Counted from the stretch's first letter, positions 36,487 through 45,823 are shown. The stretch: DNA of 64,000 nt from Deltaproteobacteria bacterium (GCA_021824175.1 JAKALP010000025.1:1-64000), one strand, 5' to 3'. Notes: generated from the letters alone by a model not told the origin. Numbers and translations are program-made.

Positions 36487-36623
36487 AGCCCGTACCCGTC
36501 GGGTTTCGATGAACCATAGCAAGTCGAAGCCCAACTCTTTTCGCAAAAGCGCATTGGTAAGAATTTTAAATCAACCCGCTGGTGTCGGTTTTCGCAACCC
36601 CAAACACCACAAGGAGGATCACC

Positions 36624-37463
36624 ATGAAGAAGATCAAAGTCATGCTCAATGGATTGCCTGGCAATGTGGCCAAGGTCATCGCCCGCCATATCATGACTGA
36701 TCCGCGTCTGGTACTCCTGCCCTACGCTCTGACTGGTCCTGATATCGATGCCTCCCATTGCCACATTGGAAGTGTGGCCGTGGAGCTGATCCGGCCCGAT
36801 GCCCTGGAAAAGCGAATGGCTGCGATTATGGCCGCCGAAGCGCCCTTTATCAGCGTGGACTACACCCATCCCACGGCGGTTAATGCCAATGCCCAATTCT
36901 ACTGCCGCCAAGGTCTGCCATTTGTCATGGGCACGACGGGCGGTGATCGGCAGAAATTGCACGCCACTGTGATCGAATCGAACAATGTGGCGGTCATCGC
37001 TCCCAATATGGCCAAACAGATTGTGGGCTTCCAGGCCATGATGGCCTATGCCGCCGAAAATTTCCCGGACCTCTTCAAAGGCTACCGCCTCAGCATCCGC
37101 GAGAGTCATCAGGCCGGCAAAGCCGACACCAGCGGCACGGCCAAGGCCATGGTGGACTACTTCAACAAAATGGGGATACCTTTTTCGGCCGATCAGATTC
37201 AGATGGAGCGCGACCCGGAACGCCAAGCCAACCTGTGGGGCATCCCCACGACCTATCTCGGGGGGCATGGCTGGCATACTTATACCTTGATCTCACCGGA
37301 CGATACGGTGAAGTTTGAATTCACCCACAATATTAACGGGCGCGAAATTTATGGCCAAGGCACCGTCGATGCCGTCTGTTTTTTAGCGGACAAGGTAGCC
37401 CAGGGGGCTACCGCAAAAGTCTTTTCCATGATCGATGTTCTCACCGCCGGGAAAAAGAAATAG
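36624..37463 (+). CDS. dapB: 4-hydroxy-tetrahydrodipicolinate reductase, plant-type
   Basis: 279 residues from the ATG at 36624 (AAGGAGG, 6 nt). A Rossmann-like start (IKVMLNGLPGNVAKVIA), GTTGGDRQKLH, then RESHQAGKADTSGTAKAM, the DapB loop with catalytic Lys and Gly-Thr-Ala in the form typical of the plant-type subfamily. It reduces the dipicolinate precursor to tetrahydrodipicolinate for lysine and diaminopimelate. The glycine-rich dinucleotide loop is LNGLPGNV instead of the bacterial GxxGxMG. No other dap gene is nearby. Confidence 0.88.
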   Translation: MKKIKVMLNGLPGNVAKVIARHIMTDPRLVLLPYALTGPDIDASHCHIGSVAVELIRPDALEKRMAAIMAAEAPFISVDYTHPTAVNANAQFYCRQGLPFVMGTTGGDRQKLHATVIESNNVAVIAPNMAKQIVGFQAMMAYAAENFPDLFKGYRLSIRESHQAGKADTSGTAKAMVDYFNKMGIPFSADQIQMERDPERQANLWGIPTTYLGGHGWHTYTLISPDDTVKFEFTHNINGREIYGQGTVDAVCFLADKVAQGATAKVFSMIDVLTAGKKK

Positions 37464-37866
37464 AAGCCATTTCAAAGCGATCCAGCCCCTTCCTCCTTCT
37501 GCTCAACTCAAGAAAACCCGTTCGGCGCCGATAACTTGATCCGATACGCTCAGGGGGGTATCCCCCCTGTTTATTAAAACTACCGGCTAACTAGAGATGA
37601 TAGCAGCCGGAACGGGAGATCAACGAGCTGAATTCACAATAACACCTTATGATTTCAGCCAGATAACCGTCATCTCAGGGCCTGGCGTATAAAATATTAA
37701 ACAATCTTATAAAGTTCGCCACAGGGATGCCGATGATAGTTGTGATGCAAAATGAAGTATTTACGGTACGCTTGTCATTGAAGCATCCGCTGATACTTGT
37801 TTCGGCTGTTTTAGCTCATGGCCTGGATGGGAGAAAAATTTTACGATCCAGCTATGTGGAGCGGTG
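37464..37866. other. 403-nt spacer between dapB and cheX
   Basis: Besides the 37551 hairpin it contains a second stem (CCGGCT at 37583-37588 with AGCCGG at 37605-37610), and then an AT-rich stretch at 37680-37720 that could hold the cheX promoter. No open frame with a ribosome site. The two close stems might be part of a small RNA, but no known family is recognised. Confidence 0.5.
37551..37573 (+). terminator. Short perfect hairpin downstream of dapB
   Basis: CAGGGGGG and CCCCCCTG pair perfectly over 8 bp with the loop TAT (37559-37561), followed by TTTATT. It may end the dapB transcript, although the T tract is short and the hairpin is symmetric on both strands. Confidence 0.55.
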
Positions 37867-38328
37867 ATGGACCCAAAGTATATCAAGCCTTTTGTGATAG
37901 CGGTCAAACGAGTGTTTGAGACCATGATCACCGTGCCTTTTTCATTAGGGAGACCTGAGCTGAAAAAGGGCAGCGAGGTGCCGCATGAAATCAGCAGTAT
38001 TATCGGATTGTCCGGCAACGTGAGCGGTAGCGTGGTCATCAGCCTCTCCCATGCCGTAGCATTTCAGCTGGCCTCCGCCCTGTTGGGCGAAGAGATCAAT
38101 GAGTTTAATGAAGACTGCACCGATGCCATCGGTGAAATTTCCAACATCATTGCCGGCAACGCCAAGACCGATTTCCCCACCCGGGATAACGCCATTTCCG
38201 TACCGAGCGTAGTCGTGGGCAAACACAAGGTCACTTATCCATCGGGAATTCCCATTGTCTCCATTCCCTGCGCCACCGATAAAGGCGAGATGATCATCGA
38301 AATCGCTTTGAAAGTGAACGGGCATTAA
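37867..38328 (+). CDS. cheX: CheX-type chemotaxis protein (CheY-P phosphatase fold)
   Basis: 153 residues from the ATG at 37867, where GGAG lies 5 nt upstream. The E-x2-N signature of CheC/CheX phosphatases is Glu90/Asn93 in AIGEISNIIAGNAK. The N-terminus (YIKPFVIAVKRVFETM) is typical of CheX. It would dephosphorylate CheY-like response regulators. No other chemotaxis gene lies in the window, so its partner is elsewhere and it may serve a non-chemotaxis response regulator. Confidence 0.85.
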   Translation: MDPKYIKPFVIAVKRVFETMITVPFSLGRPELKKGSEVPHEISSIIGLSGNVSGSVVISLSHAVAFQLASALLGEEINEFNEDCTDAIGEISNIIAGNAKTDFPTRDNAISVPSVVVGKHKVTYPSGIPIVSIPCATDKGEMIIEIALKVNGH

Positions 38329-38334
38329 AAATAC

Positions 38335-38387
38335 AGAAGGTAAAAGGGAGAAGGAAATGCTATCCTCTTCTACCTTTTACCTTCAAC
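38335..38387. repeat. Inverted repeat plus period-7 tandem repeat
   Basis: GAAGGTAAAAGG at 38336-38347 pairs with its exact complement at 38373-38384. The right arm is part of three period-7 units (CTTCTAC, CTTTTAC, CTTCAAC, 38367-38387). It lies between the converging cheX and alaS genes and could act as a bidirectional stem-loop. Confidence 0.65.
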
Positions 38388-38470
38388 TTAAAATCTGATT
38401 GCCATTACCTTCTACATAGTGCGTGAACTGGGAAAAATTTGGGCTTTTCGTTCAAGCACTACTTATTTAT

Positions 38471-41104
38471 CTACTTCCCCATGGCCTCAATGATCTCATA
38501 GGCTTTTTCCAAAGCCTGATCCAAATGCTCCGGCTTGGAGCCGCCGGCCTGGGCCATGTCCGGTCGGCCGCCGCCGCCGCCGCCAACAACAGCGGCAACT
38601 TCCTTGACGATTCGGCCGGCAGGAAAGCGCTTCTCCAGATCTTTGGTGACCACTACGATGATTAAGGCTTTTTCACCGGCCACACTGCCCAAGACCACAA
38701 TCCCGGACTTGATGCGATCTCTGAATTTGTCGGCCAATTCCCGCAAGGCCGCAGGCTGATCCACGGCAACTTTTTTCACCAGAACCGCCGCGCCCTGAAT
38801 CATCCGGGGCTGATCATCGCCGGCTTGAGCTTTGGTGTCAGCCAGGGAAGCCTTCAGCTTCAAGATCTCCTTTTCCATGGATTTCTGACCGCTGATCAAC
38901 TGCTGAATGCGCGGCAGCATTTCATCAGGTTTGGCCCGCAGCAAATTGGCCACTTGCTGGGAATTACGCGCAATGGACTGGACATAGCTCAAAGCCGACT
39001 CGCCACCCAAGGCTTCTATGCGTCGCACGCCCGAGGCCACACTGCTTTCGGCAATGATCTTGAACAAGCCAATATCGCCGGTGCGGCTGGTGTGAGTGCC
39101 GCCGCACAACTCTTTGCTCAGATCCGCCAGGGAAACCACCCGCACCCGGTCGCCGTACTTCTCTTCGAATAATGCCATGGCGCCGGATTGCATGGCTTGG
39201 TCCGCATCCATCTCTTCGGTGTGCACCGGTACATTGGCACGGATACCGGCATTGACCAGCAGTTCGATACGCTCCAATTCTTCGGGGGACACCTGGGAGA
39301 AATGACTGAAGTCAAATCGCAACCGGTCCGGCGCCACCAAAGATCCGGCTTGTTTGACATGCTCGCCCAACACTTTGCGCAAGGCTGCATGCAGTAAATG
39401 GGTGGCGGTGTGGTTGCAAGCCGTAGCCCTTCGCTTTTCTTCGTCCACGGTCAAAGTAACGGTCATACCCTTGGCGATTTTGCCCTGGGCAACCACGGCC
39501 TTGTGAATGATCAGCCCGGTGGGATCTTTGATGGTATTCTGAACCGCCAGCTGAAATCCTGGTCCTGAGATGGTCCCCTGATCCCCCACTTGACCGCCGG
39601 CTTCACCATAGAACGGAGTGGCGGCCGTGACCACCTCCACGTTCTGGCCGGCTTCGGCCTGGGCCACTTCGCTCCCTTCCTGGACCAGTAGGAGTACTTC
39701 GGAATCCACGGCCAGGGTTTGATAGCCTCTAAAGTCGGCTTTCACGGCCCGTGCGGAAAGATCTTTGTAGGCATCGCCCAAGGCATCAAAGGAAACTTTG
39801 GTACGGCTGCGCTTGCGCTGGTCTTCCATGTGAGCTTGAAAGCCCTGCATGTCAACGCGCATGGCAGTATCACGCACCATGTCCTGGACAATATCCACGG
39901 GGAAACCGAAGGTGTCGTAAAGCTTGAAAATTAAATCGCCTGGGATCTCTTTCTGACCGCGAGCCTGCAGGTCGGCCAGGGATTCATTGAGCAGCTTGAG
40001 GCCGGTGTCCAGGGTTTCCAGGAAGCGCTGTTCTTCATTCAGAATCACGTTGCGGATGAACTGCGCCGATTCCGCCAGCTCGGGATAAGCCGGCCGCATG
40101 ATATCGAAGACCGTCTCAGCGGTTTGGTGCAGAAAAGGTTTTTGCAGACCAATGTTGCGGCCATAGCGAATGGCCCGGCGCATGATGCGGCGCAGCACAT
40201 ACCCACGACCTTCATTGGAGGGTAGAACGCCATCACCGATGAGAAATGCGGCGGCCCGGCTGTGGTCGGCAATGACCTTCATGGCCACATCCACGGCCGC
40301 ATCCTGACCAAAGACGCGCTGGGCCAATTGTTCGGTGCGCGCGATAATGGGCCGGATCAAATCCGTATCATAATTGGTGGTGGTCTTTTGCAGCACCGAG
40401 GCAATGCGTTCCAGCCCCATGCCGGTATCAATACTCGGCTTTGGCAAGGGCGTCATTTTACCTGACTCATCCTGGTTATACTGCATGAACACCAGATTCC
40501 AAATTTCAAGAAAACGATCGCAGTCGCAATCCACGCCGCAATCGGGCTTTCCGCAGCCCAGCGCCGCGCCGCGATCAATATGAATTTCACTGCACGGCCC
40601 GCACGGTCCGGTATCGCCCATGGCCCAGAAGTTGTCTTTCTTTCCCAGACGGACGATACGCTCGGCGGGAATGCCGATGCGCTTGTGCCACAATTCATAG
40701 GCCTCGTCATCATCGGTGTAAACCGAAGCCCACAACCGGTCGGCCGGCAAACCATAGCCATTGGTCAGCAGGTCCCAGGCAAAAACCACCGCGTCTTCCT
40801 TGAAGTAATCACCGAAAGAGAAGTTGCCCAGCATTTCGAAAAAGGTGTGGTGGCGGGCCGTGTAGCCCACGTTATCCAAATCATTATGCTTGCCGCCGGC
40901 CCGTACACATTTTTGGGAAGTGGCGGCCCGAACATAGTCGCGTTTTTCTTCTCCCATGAAGGTCCGTTTGAATTGAACCATGCCGGCATTGGTGAATAGC
41001 AGGGTCGGATCATCCTGAGGAACCAGGGAAGAACTGCGAACGACGCGATGGCTGTGCTTTTCAAAATATTCTAGAAAGCGTTTTCGAATCTCATTGCCTG
41101 TCAT
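38471..41104 (-). CDS. alaS: Alanyl-tRNA synthetase
   Basis: 877 residues, as usual for AlaS (E. coli 876). The class II catalytic core begins IRKRFLEYFEKHSHRVV and has SLVPQDDPTLLFTNAGMVQF. The editing domain carries the zinc motif HTATHLLHAAL and CGGTHTSRTGDIG. The C-terminal Ala-rich domain has VGGGGGGRPDMAQAGG. It charges tRNA-Ala. recA lies directly upstream on the same strand, as in many bacteria. Confidence 0.98.
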   Translation of the reverse strand: MTGNEIRKRFLEYFEKHSHRVVRSSSLVPQDDPTLLFTNAGMVQFKRTFMGEEKRDYVRAATSQKCVRAGGKHNDLDNVGYTARHHTFFEMLGNFSFGDYFKEDAVVFAWDLLTNGYGLPADRLWASVYTDDDEAYELWHKRIGIPAERIVRLGKKDNFWAMGDTGPCGPCSEIHIDRGAALGCGKPDCGVDCDCDRFLEIWNLVFMQYNQDESGKMTPLPKPSIDTGMGLERIASVLQKTTTNYDTDLIRPIIARTEQLAQRVFGQDAAVDVAMKVIADHSRAAAFLIGDGVLPSNEGRGYVLRRIMRRAIRYGRNIGLQKPFLHQTAETVFDIMRPAYPELAESAQFIRNVILNEEQRFLETLDTGLKLLNESLADLQARGQKEIPGDLIFKLYDTFGFPVDIVQDMVRDTAMRVDMQGFQAHMEDQRKRSRTKVSFDALGDAYKDLSARAVKADFRGYQTLAVDSEVLLLVQEGSEVAQAEAGQNVEVVTAATPFYGEAGGQVGDQGTISGPGFQLAVQNTIKDPTGLIIHKAVVAQGKIAKGMTVTLTVDEEKRRATACNHTATHLLHAALRKVLGEHVKQAGSLVAPDRLRFDFSHFSQVSPEELERIELLVNAGIRANVPVHTEEMDADQAMQSGAMALFEEKYGDRVRVVSLADLSKELCGGTHTSRTGDIGLFKIIAESSVASGVRRIEALGGESALSYVQSIARNSQQVANLLRAKPDEMLPRIQQLISGQKSMEKEILKLKASLADTKAQAGDDQPRMIQGAAVLVKKVAVDQPAALRELADKFRDRIKSGIVVLGSVAGEKALIIVVVTKDLEKRFPAGRIVKEVAAVVGGGGGGRPDMAQAGGSKPEHLDQALEKAYEIIEAMGK

Positions 41105-41136
41105 TATTGCTGCTCCGATGGTAACATTGCTTCTCT

Positions 41137-41167
41137 TACCTTATACCTTACATCTTATACATTCTAT
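41137..41167. repeat. Period-7 degenerate tandem repeat between recA and alaS
   Basis: TACCTTA, TACCTTA, CATCTTA and TACATTC follow one another at 7 bp, running up to the recA stop codon. On the sense (minus) strand of both genes the motif reads TAAGGTA, so it is purine-rich like a ribosome site. Confidence 0.7.
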
Positions 41168-42202
41168 CTACTCTTCCGCTTCAACCACCACTTCCGTTTC
41201 GCTCTTCTTTACCACCCCCACCGATGTACGCACTTTTTCATCGATGGCGGCCAGAATATCGGGATTGTCCGCCAGGAAGAGTTTCACATTCTCCCGGCCC
41301 TGGCCGATGCGCTCGCCGCTGTAAGAATACCAGGCGCCGCTCTTTTCAATAACGCCGGCTTCCACGCCGGTATCCAGCAGATCGCCCACCATGGAGATGC
41401 CTTCGCCATACATGATGTCGAATTCGGCCTCTTTGAAGGGTGGTGCCATTTTATTCTTCACTACTTTGACCCGGGTACGGTTGCCGACCACATCCTGGCC
41501 GGCTTTTATGGCGCCCACGCGGCGGATATCCAGGCGCACCGAAGCATAGAACTTCAAGGCATTGCCGCCGGTGGTGGTTTCAGGATTGCCGAAGACCACG
41601 CCGATCTTCATGCGGATCTGGTTGATGAAAATCAGACAGGTGTTGGTTTTGCCGATGGTGCCGGTCAACTTGCGCAAGGCCTGGGACATCAGGCGGGCCT
41701 GCAATCCCATGTGGGCGTCACCCATTTCGCCTTCAATTTCAGCACGGGGCACCAGGGCTGCCACTGAGTCGATGACCATGACGTCGATGGCACCGCTGCG
41801 AAGCAGCATGTCAGCGATCTCCAAAGCCTGCTCACCGGTATCCGGTTGGGAGACCAGCAATTCGTCACAATTGACCCCCAGACGTTTGGCATAAGCGATG
41901 TCCAAGGCATGTTCGGCGTCAATAAAAGCCGCAATGCCACCCTTTTTTTGGGCGTTGGCCGCGGCATGTAAGGCCAGCGTGGTTTTACCCGAAGATTCAG
42001 GGCCGTAAATTTCAATCACCCGCCCCCGGGGAAAACCGCCCACGCCCAAGGCCCGGTCCAAGGCAATGGAGCCGGTGGAGATGACCGGCACCTCCACAAT
42101 GGGGCGGCTGCCCAGCTTCATGATTGATCCCTTGCCAAACTGTTTTTCGATCTGGCTCATGGCCGAATCGATGGCTTTGGACTTATCCACTGATACACTC
42201 AT
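41168..42202 (-). CDS. recA: Recombinase RecA
   Basis: 344 residues from the ATG at 42202 (GGAGGA, 5 nt upstream). Walker [10 protein letters not shown] at 67-75, [20 protein letters not shown], the L2 region with [17 protein letters not shown], and an acidic C-terminal tail. It carries out homologous recombination and LexA cleavage. No LexA box was recognised by eye in the upstream spacer. recX is absent; alaS follows. Confidence 0.98.
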   Translation of the reverse strand: MSVSVDKSKAIDSAMSQIEKQFGKGSIMKLGSRPIVEVPVISTGSIALDRALGVGGFPRGRVIEIYGPESSGKTTLALHAAANAQKKGGIAAFIDAEHALDIAYAKRLGVNCDELLVSQPDTGEQALEIADMLLRSGAIDVMVIDSVAALVPRAEIEGEMGDAHMGLQARLMSQALRKLTGTIGKTNTCLIFINQIRMKIGVVFGNPETTTGGNALKFYASVRLDIRRVGAIKAGQDVVGNRTRVKVVKNKMAPPFKEAEFDIMYGEGISMVGDLLDTGVEAGVIEKSGAWYSYSGERIGQGRENVKLFLADNPDILAAIDEKVRTSVGVVKKSETEVVVEAEE

Positions 42203-42220
42203 GATCTCCTCCCCCTCTGG

Positions 42221-42244
42221 AATGGTCAAATGGTTGAATCGGCT
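42221..42244. repeat. Period-8 degenerate tandem repeat upstream of recA
   Basis: AATGGTCA, AATGGTTG, AATCGGCT in direct succession, 19 bp upstream of the recA start codon. The middle unit shares the TGGTTGAAT word with the period-8 repeat at 20707-20746. Confidence 0.55.
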
Positions 42245-42336
42245 GTCAGACTATTGGAGCTGGCTTGGTTCCAATTCCTGTTTGCATCGATACCATCGCC
42301 CTGTGACAGATCCGGTCACACCGGTAAATTCACTCG

Positions 42337-42540
42337 TTAATATTTTATAAAAAATGGCAAAGTCATTATCAGCACTCCCACACCGATACTCAAAAATGCA
42401 TTGGAGATGAAATAAGGGATAACGCACAAAAGCATCCCCGCAAGCAAAGCAATCCCTTTTCTCTGTTTTCTGCCATAAACGAGATAGCCCATACCGATAG
42501 CTCCAAAAAAAACTCCAAGCAACAGCGTGGTATCATCCAT
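42337..42540 (-). CDS. Small membrane protein
   Basis: 67 residues with two to three hydrophobic helices: about 4-22 (LLLGVFFGAIGMGYLVYG), 28-46 and 48-65. The loop GRKQRKG between the first two is basic, so that side should face the cytoplasm. It resembles short conserved membrane proteins of Desulfobacterota of unknown role. No strong ribosome site is visible (an AGG lies about 19 nt upstream). It sits between thpR and recA on the same strand. Confidence 0.6.
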   Translation of the reverse strand: MDDTTLLLGVFFGAIGMGYLVYGRKQRKGIALLAGMLLCVIPYFISNAFLSIGVGVLIMTLPFFIKY

Positions 42541-42582
42541 AGCGATAGACGGAAAAACCTAAAAAAGGAATTCTCTACGACT

Positions 42583-43158
42583 TCATTGATATCCCAGCGT
42601 AGCCCTTGCCAAAGACCTGTAAATGGGCCCCTGGGGTTTCAACTCACTTTGGAACAATACTATTTCAGATGCTTGAAAGGATTTTGGCGCGTATCCTCCA
42701 TACCTTTCAATGGCCTCAAGTAACTGCCGGACTTCCACGGGTGCCTTGATGCGGGCCAGTGTCAGGTGCGCCTTAAAGGGCCTTTTCTCCTTTTCAAAGC
42801 CGATCTCCGCCAGCCCGGCCTCGAGGTCCGCCACGGCCTGCAGCAATCGTTGCGATGCGCCGTCCATACCGATCCAGAGCACTTTGGGATTACGAGCACC
42901 AGGGAAGACGCCCATGCCTTGCACCGTTAATGCGATTGGCTGCAGCGCGCCGCCGGCCTGTTGCATGGCCGTGGATATGTCCGGCACCATTTCAGCCGGA
43001 ATGTCGCCCAGGAATTTGAGCGTCAAATGGATATTTTGCGGCCGCACCCAGCGCAACGCCAAGCCATCGCGCTTCATAGCGGATTGCAGATCGCCCGCCA
43101 GCGCGATGACATCCGACGGCAGTTCAATTGCAATAAAGGCACGAATCGTTTTTCCCAT
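42583..43158 (-). CDS. thpR: RNA 2',3'-cyclic phosphodiesterase ThpR (LigT family)
   Basis: 191 residues from the ATG at 43158. The two catalytic H-x-T/S-x motifs are His44 (HLTLKFLGD) and His131 (HLTLARI). It opens 2',3'-cyclic phosphates on RNA ends and can ligate tRNA halves in vitro. The start is a compromise: GGGAG lies only 1-2 nt before this ATG, and an upstream ATG at 43239 is in frame. It follows the DUF39 gene on the same strand. Confidence 0.87.
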   Translation of the reverse strand: MGKTIRAFIAIELPSDVIALAGDLQSAMKRDGLALRWVRPQNIHLTLKFLGDIPAEMVPDISTAMQQAGGALQPIALTVQGMGVFPGARNPKVLWIGMDGASQRLLQAVADLEAGLAEIGFEKEKRPFKAHLTLARIKAPVEVRQLLEAIERYGGYAPKSFQASEIVLFQSELKPQGPIYRSLARATLGYQ

Positions 43159-43257
43159 ACTCCCAAGGTGCGACGTTGTGGAGATATCGTTAAGCGCGGA
43201 AGCATCAATGAATCGCCTTTGGCCGATCGAGACCGCCATTGGCCAGTGTCGCCTGCA

Positions 43258-44427
43258 TCATCCGGCAGGCCAGCGCCATTGGGGCTCACCAAGAAGAAAT
43301 TCGCCCTTTTGAATCCACGCCTTCAGCGCTTCGGCAATTTCTCGAGCTCGAACCATGCTGGAAAGTGGTACGGTTGGGATAGGACGTCCACTGAGCGTGA
43401 TGGTTCCGCTCTTAAGCTGGGCATAGCTGACCTGAGCCAAACTTTTTGAACGGCCGTTGGGATAGTCTTCCCCATAGTCTACAACTTGGGTAAAGAGTTC
43501 TTCATCCGAGACACCGGCAAATCGCGCCATCTCCTCATCCAAGATGGGGATTGGAATACCCAAGCCCACCGAAAGAGAGCAGCCATATCCCTGAATACTG
43601 ACCCCCACCAGAAAACGAGCCGTCATCTGCTTGAGATCCCCCATCACCCAGAGCGTTCCGGCCGGCCGCAAGGGGGTGCCGTTGGCGGCCCGATCCACGC
43701 CAGGGCGATGCTGGGTGCCCTGCCAGGTCACATAGCCGATGCCGCCGCCCAGAAAAATGCGCGTGCCCAGGCCGATGGTGCGGTAGTACGGGTCATTCAG
43801 GAGAGGGCTCAGCTGACCGGCGCTGCAGTAATTGGCGTTGCCCATCTTGGGCTTCAGGGTGCCCATATACGTGTAGATGGTTTTATGTGTCGAATTGACG
43901 GCCACATTGTAGTTTTGATAGGCGTTGCGGGGATTGCACAATACGGCATTGGGCATCTCCGCCAGGGTCATCTTCTTTTCAAGCGCGCGGCTCGGGTAGC
44001 AGTCGGTACCATAGGCGGTGGCTCGGATGTACACGGCCTTGCCGGCCACCAGGTCCTGAATCACATGGCCGCCGCCGTAAAGAAACTCGCCCGGATAGAC
44101 TTTGTTGAGCGGATCATCTATGCACGGTTCAGTGGCGCCGATGTAGCAATCCACCGCGGCCAATCCAGCGTAGGCCGGTACATTGTTGATCCAGACATTG
44201 GCCGCCTTGGTACCCGGAACGCTGTGCCCGAAATTAACAAACGCGCCCGAAGAACACATAGGCGCGAACGTGCCCGTAGTCACCACATCAATCTCACGGG
44301 CTGCCTTGGCCGGCCCCATGCGCTTGACGATGTCGGTCATCTCTTCGGCGGTGACCACTACTACTTTGCCGCTCTTGATGCGATCGTTAATCTCCTGAAA
44401 ACTCTTCTGCGCCGCTCGCTTGGCCAT
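43258..44427 (-). CDS. DUF39 homocysteine biosynthesis protein (aspartate semialdehyde sulfurtransferase)
   Basis: 389 residues. VVTTGTFAPMCSSGAFVNFG (Cys58) and ATAYGTDCYPSR (Cys143) contain the cysteines expected for the methanogen MA1821 type, which uses a persulfide to convert aspartate semialdehyde to homocysteine with reducing help from a NIL-ferredoxin. GLGTRIFLGGGIGYVTWQGT and GCSLSVGLGIPIPILDEEM are family hallmarks. It would let an anaerobe make homocysteine directly from sulfide. The ferredoxin partner is not adjacent. Its ribosome site AGAAGG is supplied by the period-7 repeat upstream. Confidence 0.88.
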   Translation of the reverse strand: MAKRAAQKSFQEINDRIKSGKVVVVTAEEMTDIVKRMGPAKAAREIDVVTTGTFAPMCSSGAFVNFGHSVPGTKAANVWINNVPAYAGLAAVDCYIGATEPCIDDPLNKVYPGEFLYGGGHVIQDLVAGKAVYIRATAYGTDCYPSRALEKKMTLAEMPNAVLCNPRNAYQNYNVAVNSTHKTIYTYMGTLKPKMGNANYCSAGQLSPLLNDPYYRTIGLGTRIFLGGGIGYVTWQGTQHRPGVDRAANGTPLRPAGTLWVMGDLKQMTARFLVGVSIQGYGCSLSVGLGIPIPILDEEMARFAGVSDEELFTQVVDYGEDYPNGRSKSLAQVSYAQLKSGTITLSGRPIPTVPLSSMVRAREIAEALKAWIQKGEFLLGEPQWRWPAG

Positions 44428-44432
44428 TGCTC

Positions 44433-44456
44433 TACCTTCTGCCTTCTGCTTTCTAC
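44433..44456. repeat. Period-7 degenerate repeat carrying a ribosome site
   Basis: TACCTTC, TGCCTTC, TGCTTTC at 7 bp fill the short gap between the M23 peptidase and DUF39 genes. On the minus strand they read GAAAGCA, GAAGGCA, GAAGGTA, and the last AGAAGG stands about 7 nt before the DUF39 start codon. Confidence 0.6.
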
Positions 44457-45823
44457 TACTTCACCCCTTCGAGTTTAGCCTCAATATTGTTGTGAATCCA
44501 TTGACTGTCCCACCACTCTATGGGGTTGACGAACGTGTGTTGCACGAGCATGCCGAAATGGAGGTGATCTCCACCGGCCAGACCGGTCATGCCGGTTTTA
44601 CCGATAATATCCCCCTTGGCAACCATCTGTCCCACCGCAGCGCCTATACTGCTGAGATGGGAGTACATGCTGAAAAGGCCCAAGCCATGATCAATGACCA
44701 CGGTTTGCCCATAAATGCCCAAGGTTTCGGCAAAAACCACTTTGCCGGCATTGGCGGCCGGCACTGGCGATTGCTCCAGCGAAGCCAGATCCACACCCAT
44801 ATGGTTTTGTTCGTCGATCTTTTTCCCTTTGTAGGTGTAGGTCCGATGATCGGCGTAACCGGCCCTGGGGGCGGCATTGGGCAGACGCAGGAAATCGCCC
44901 TTCCAGTGCATCTTGTTATCGCTGGTGGCCGTCACCTTTTTCAAAGTCTCGTAATTGGCCCGCCGCAGCTCATCATTGACTTTGAGAAAGATATTTAAAT
45001 TAGATTCTCCAGGCGTGGCCGTCACCTGGTTGGCAAACTCCGGCATCTTCCAATCCAAAAACTGATCGGAGATCTCAAGAGTGTCGTGCTTGAATTGGCG
45101 CGCGTTGATCAAATGCTGAAGCCCGGCTCGAAAAGTATTGCCGGCGAAATCGGTAGCAGTGACCTGCATGGCCGTGGATGGTCCCTGATCAAAAGCCACC
45201 GCCACCATCGCTAAATAAATACTCGGATCGCTCAGAGCGCCACTGTATCCGGGATAAAAGATGTCTCCTACCAGAATCCCGCTGGTGGGACATTGCTCCG
45301 ACAATTTATAGACCACCAAGCCGGCCCCGCCCTGGGAGAAGTAGTTTGCTTTGCTTAATACTTCGACGCTGGGTGGTTGGGTATCAATAATAATTTCTTG
45401 CTCATGGTAGTAAAGGTTGCCATGGAACCACTGACGCCAGGAATAATCCCTGACCATGATGCGCAAAATGGCCTTGCCGTCCTTGATTCCTTTGGCGCGG
45501 GGTTCAATGGTCACAGGTATGGTCTCTTCATGAATCGCCCCTCCTGAAAGAAGACCGACGGCGGGATAAGTTTTGTCCACTAGGGCTATTTCCTGCCCAT
45601 CCTTTATCAACCCAATCCATACCTTGCGCAGCCCGCTTTTGGTATCCGCTACCTTCACTGGCACGGTTTGGCTGGCACCCAATGCAGGTGAAGCTAAAGT
45701 CAATGTTACGGTTGGCGGTTCACCTTCCAGGCGTCGAACCAGAAAAACCACCAGTAGCGCGAAAATCAAGATCGCGGGAATGCCCAATAGCCAAAGCCGG
45801 GATGTATTCTTTTTTGCATTCAA
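44456..45823 (-). CDS. M23-family peptidoglycan metallopeptidase, membrane-anchored
   Basis: 455 residues. One N-terminal helix (about 10-30) anchors it to the inner membrane facing the periplasm. The C-terminal LytM domain has the zinc ligands His341 and Asp345 (HMGVDLA) and His422 (HLHFGM), with His389 and His420 as catalytic histidines. It should cut peptide cross-links. Residues 35-330 form an unidentified beta-rich region. The only usable start is TTG at 45823, with AGGTGG about 10 nt upstream. The zinc set is complete, so it should be active rather than an EnvC-like regulator. Confidence 0.88.
   Translation of the reverse strand: MNAKKNTSRLWLLGIPAILIFALLVVFLVRRLEGEPPTVTLTLASPALGASQTVPVKVADTKSGLRKVWIGLIKDGQEIALVDKTYPAVGLLSGGAIHEETIPVTIEPRAKGIKDGKAILRIMVRDYSWRQWFHGNLYYHEQEIIIDTQPPSVEVLSKANYFSQGGAGLVVYKLSEQCPTSGILVGDIFYPGYSGALSDPSIYLAMVAVAFDQGPSTAMQVTATDFAGNTFRAGLQHLINARQFKHDTLEISDQFLDWKMPEFANQVTATPGESNLNIFLKVNDELRRANYETLKKVTATSDNKMHWKGDFLRLPNAAPRAGYADHRTYTYKGKKIDEQNHMGVDLASLEQSPVPAANAGKVVFAETLGIYGQTVVIDHGLGLFSMYSHLSSIGAAVGQMVAKGDIIGKTGMTGLAGGDHLHFGMLVQHTFVNPIEWWDSQWIHNNIEAKLEGVK

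Noticed and set aside
45670-45690. TGGCAC-like sigma-54 promoter
   Set aside because: The -12 element spacing is wrong and it lies inside the M23 gene.
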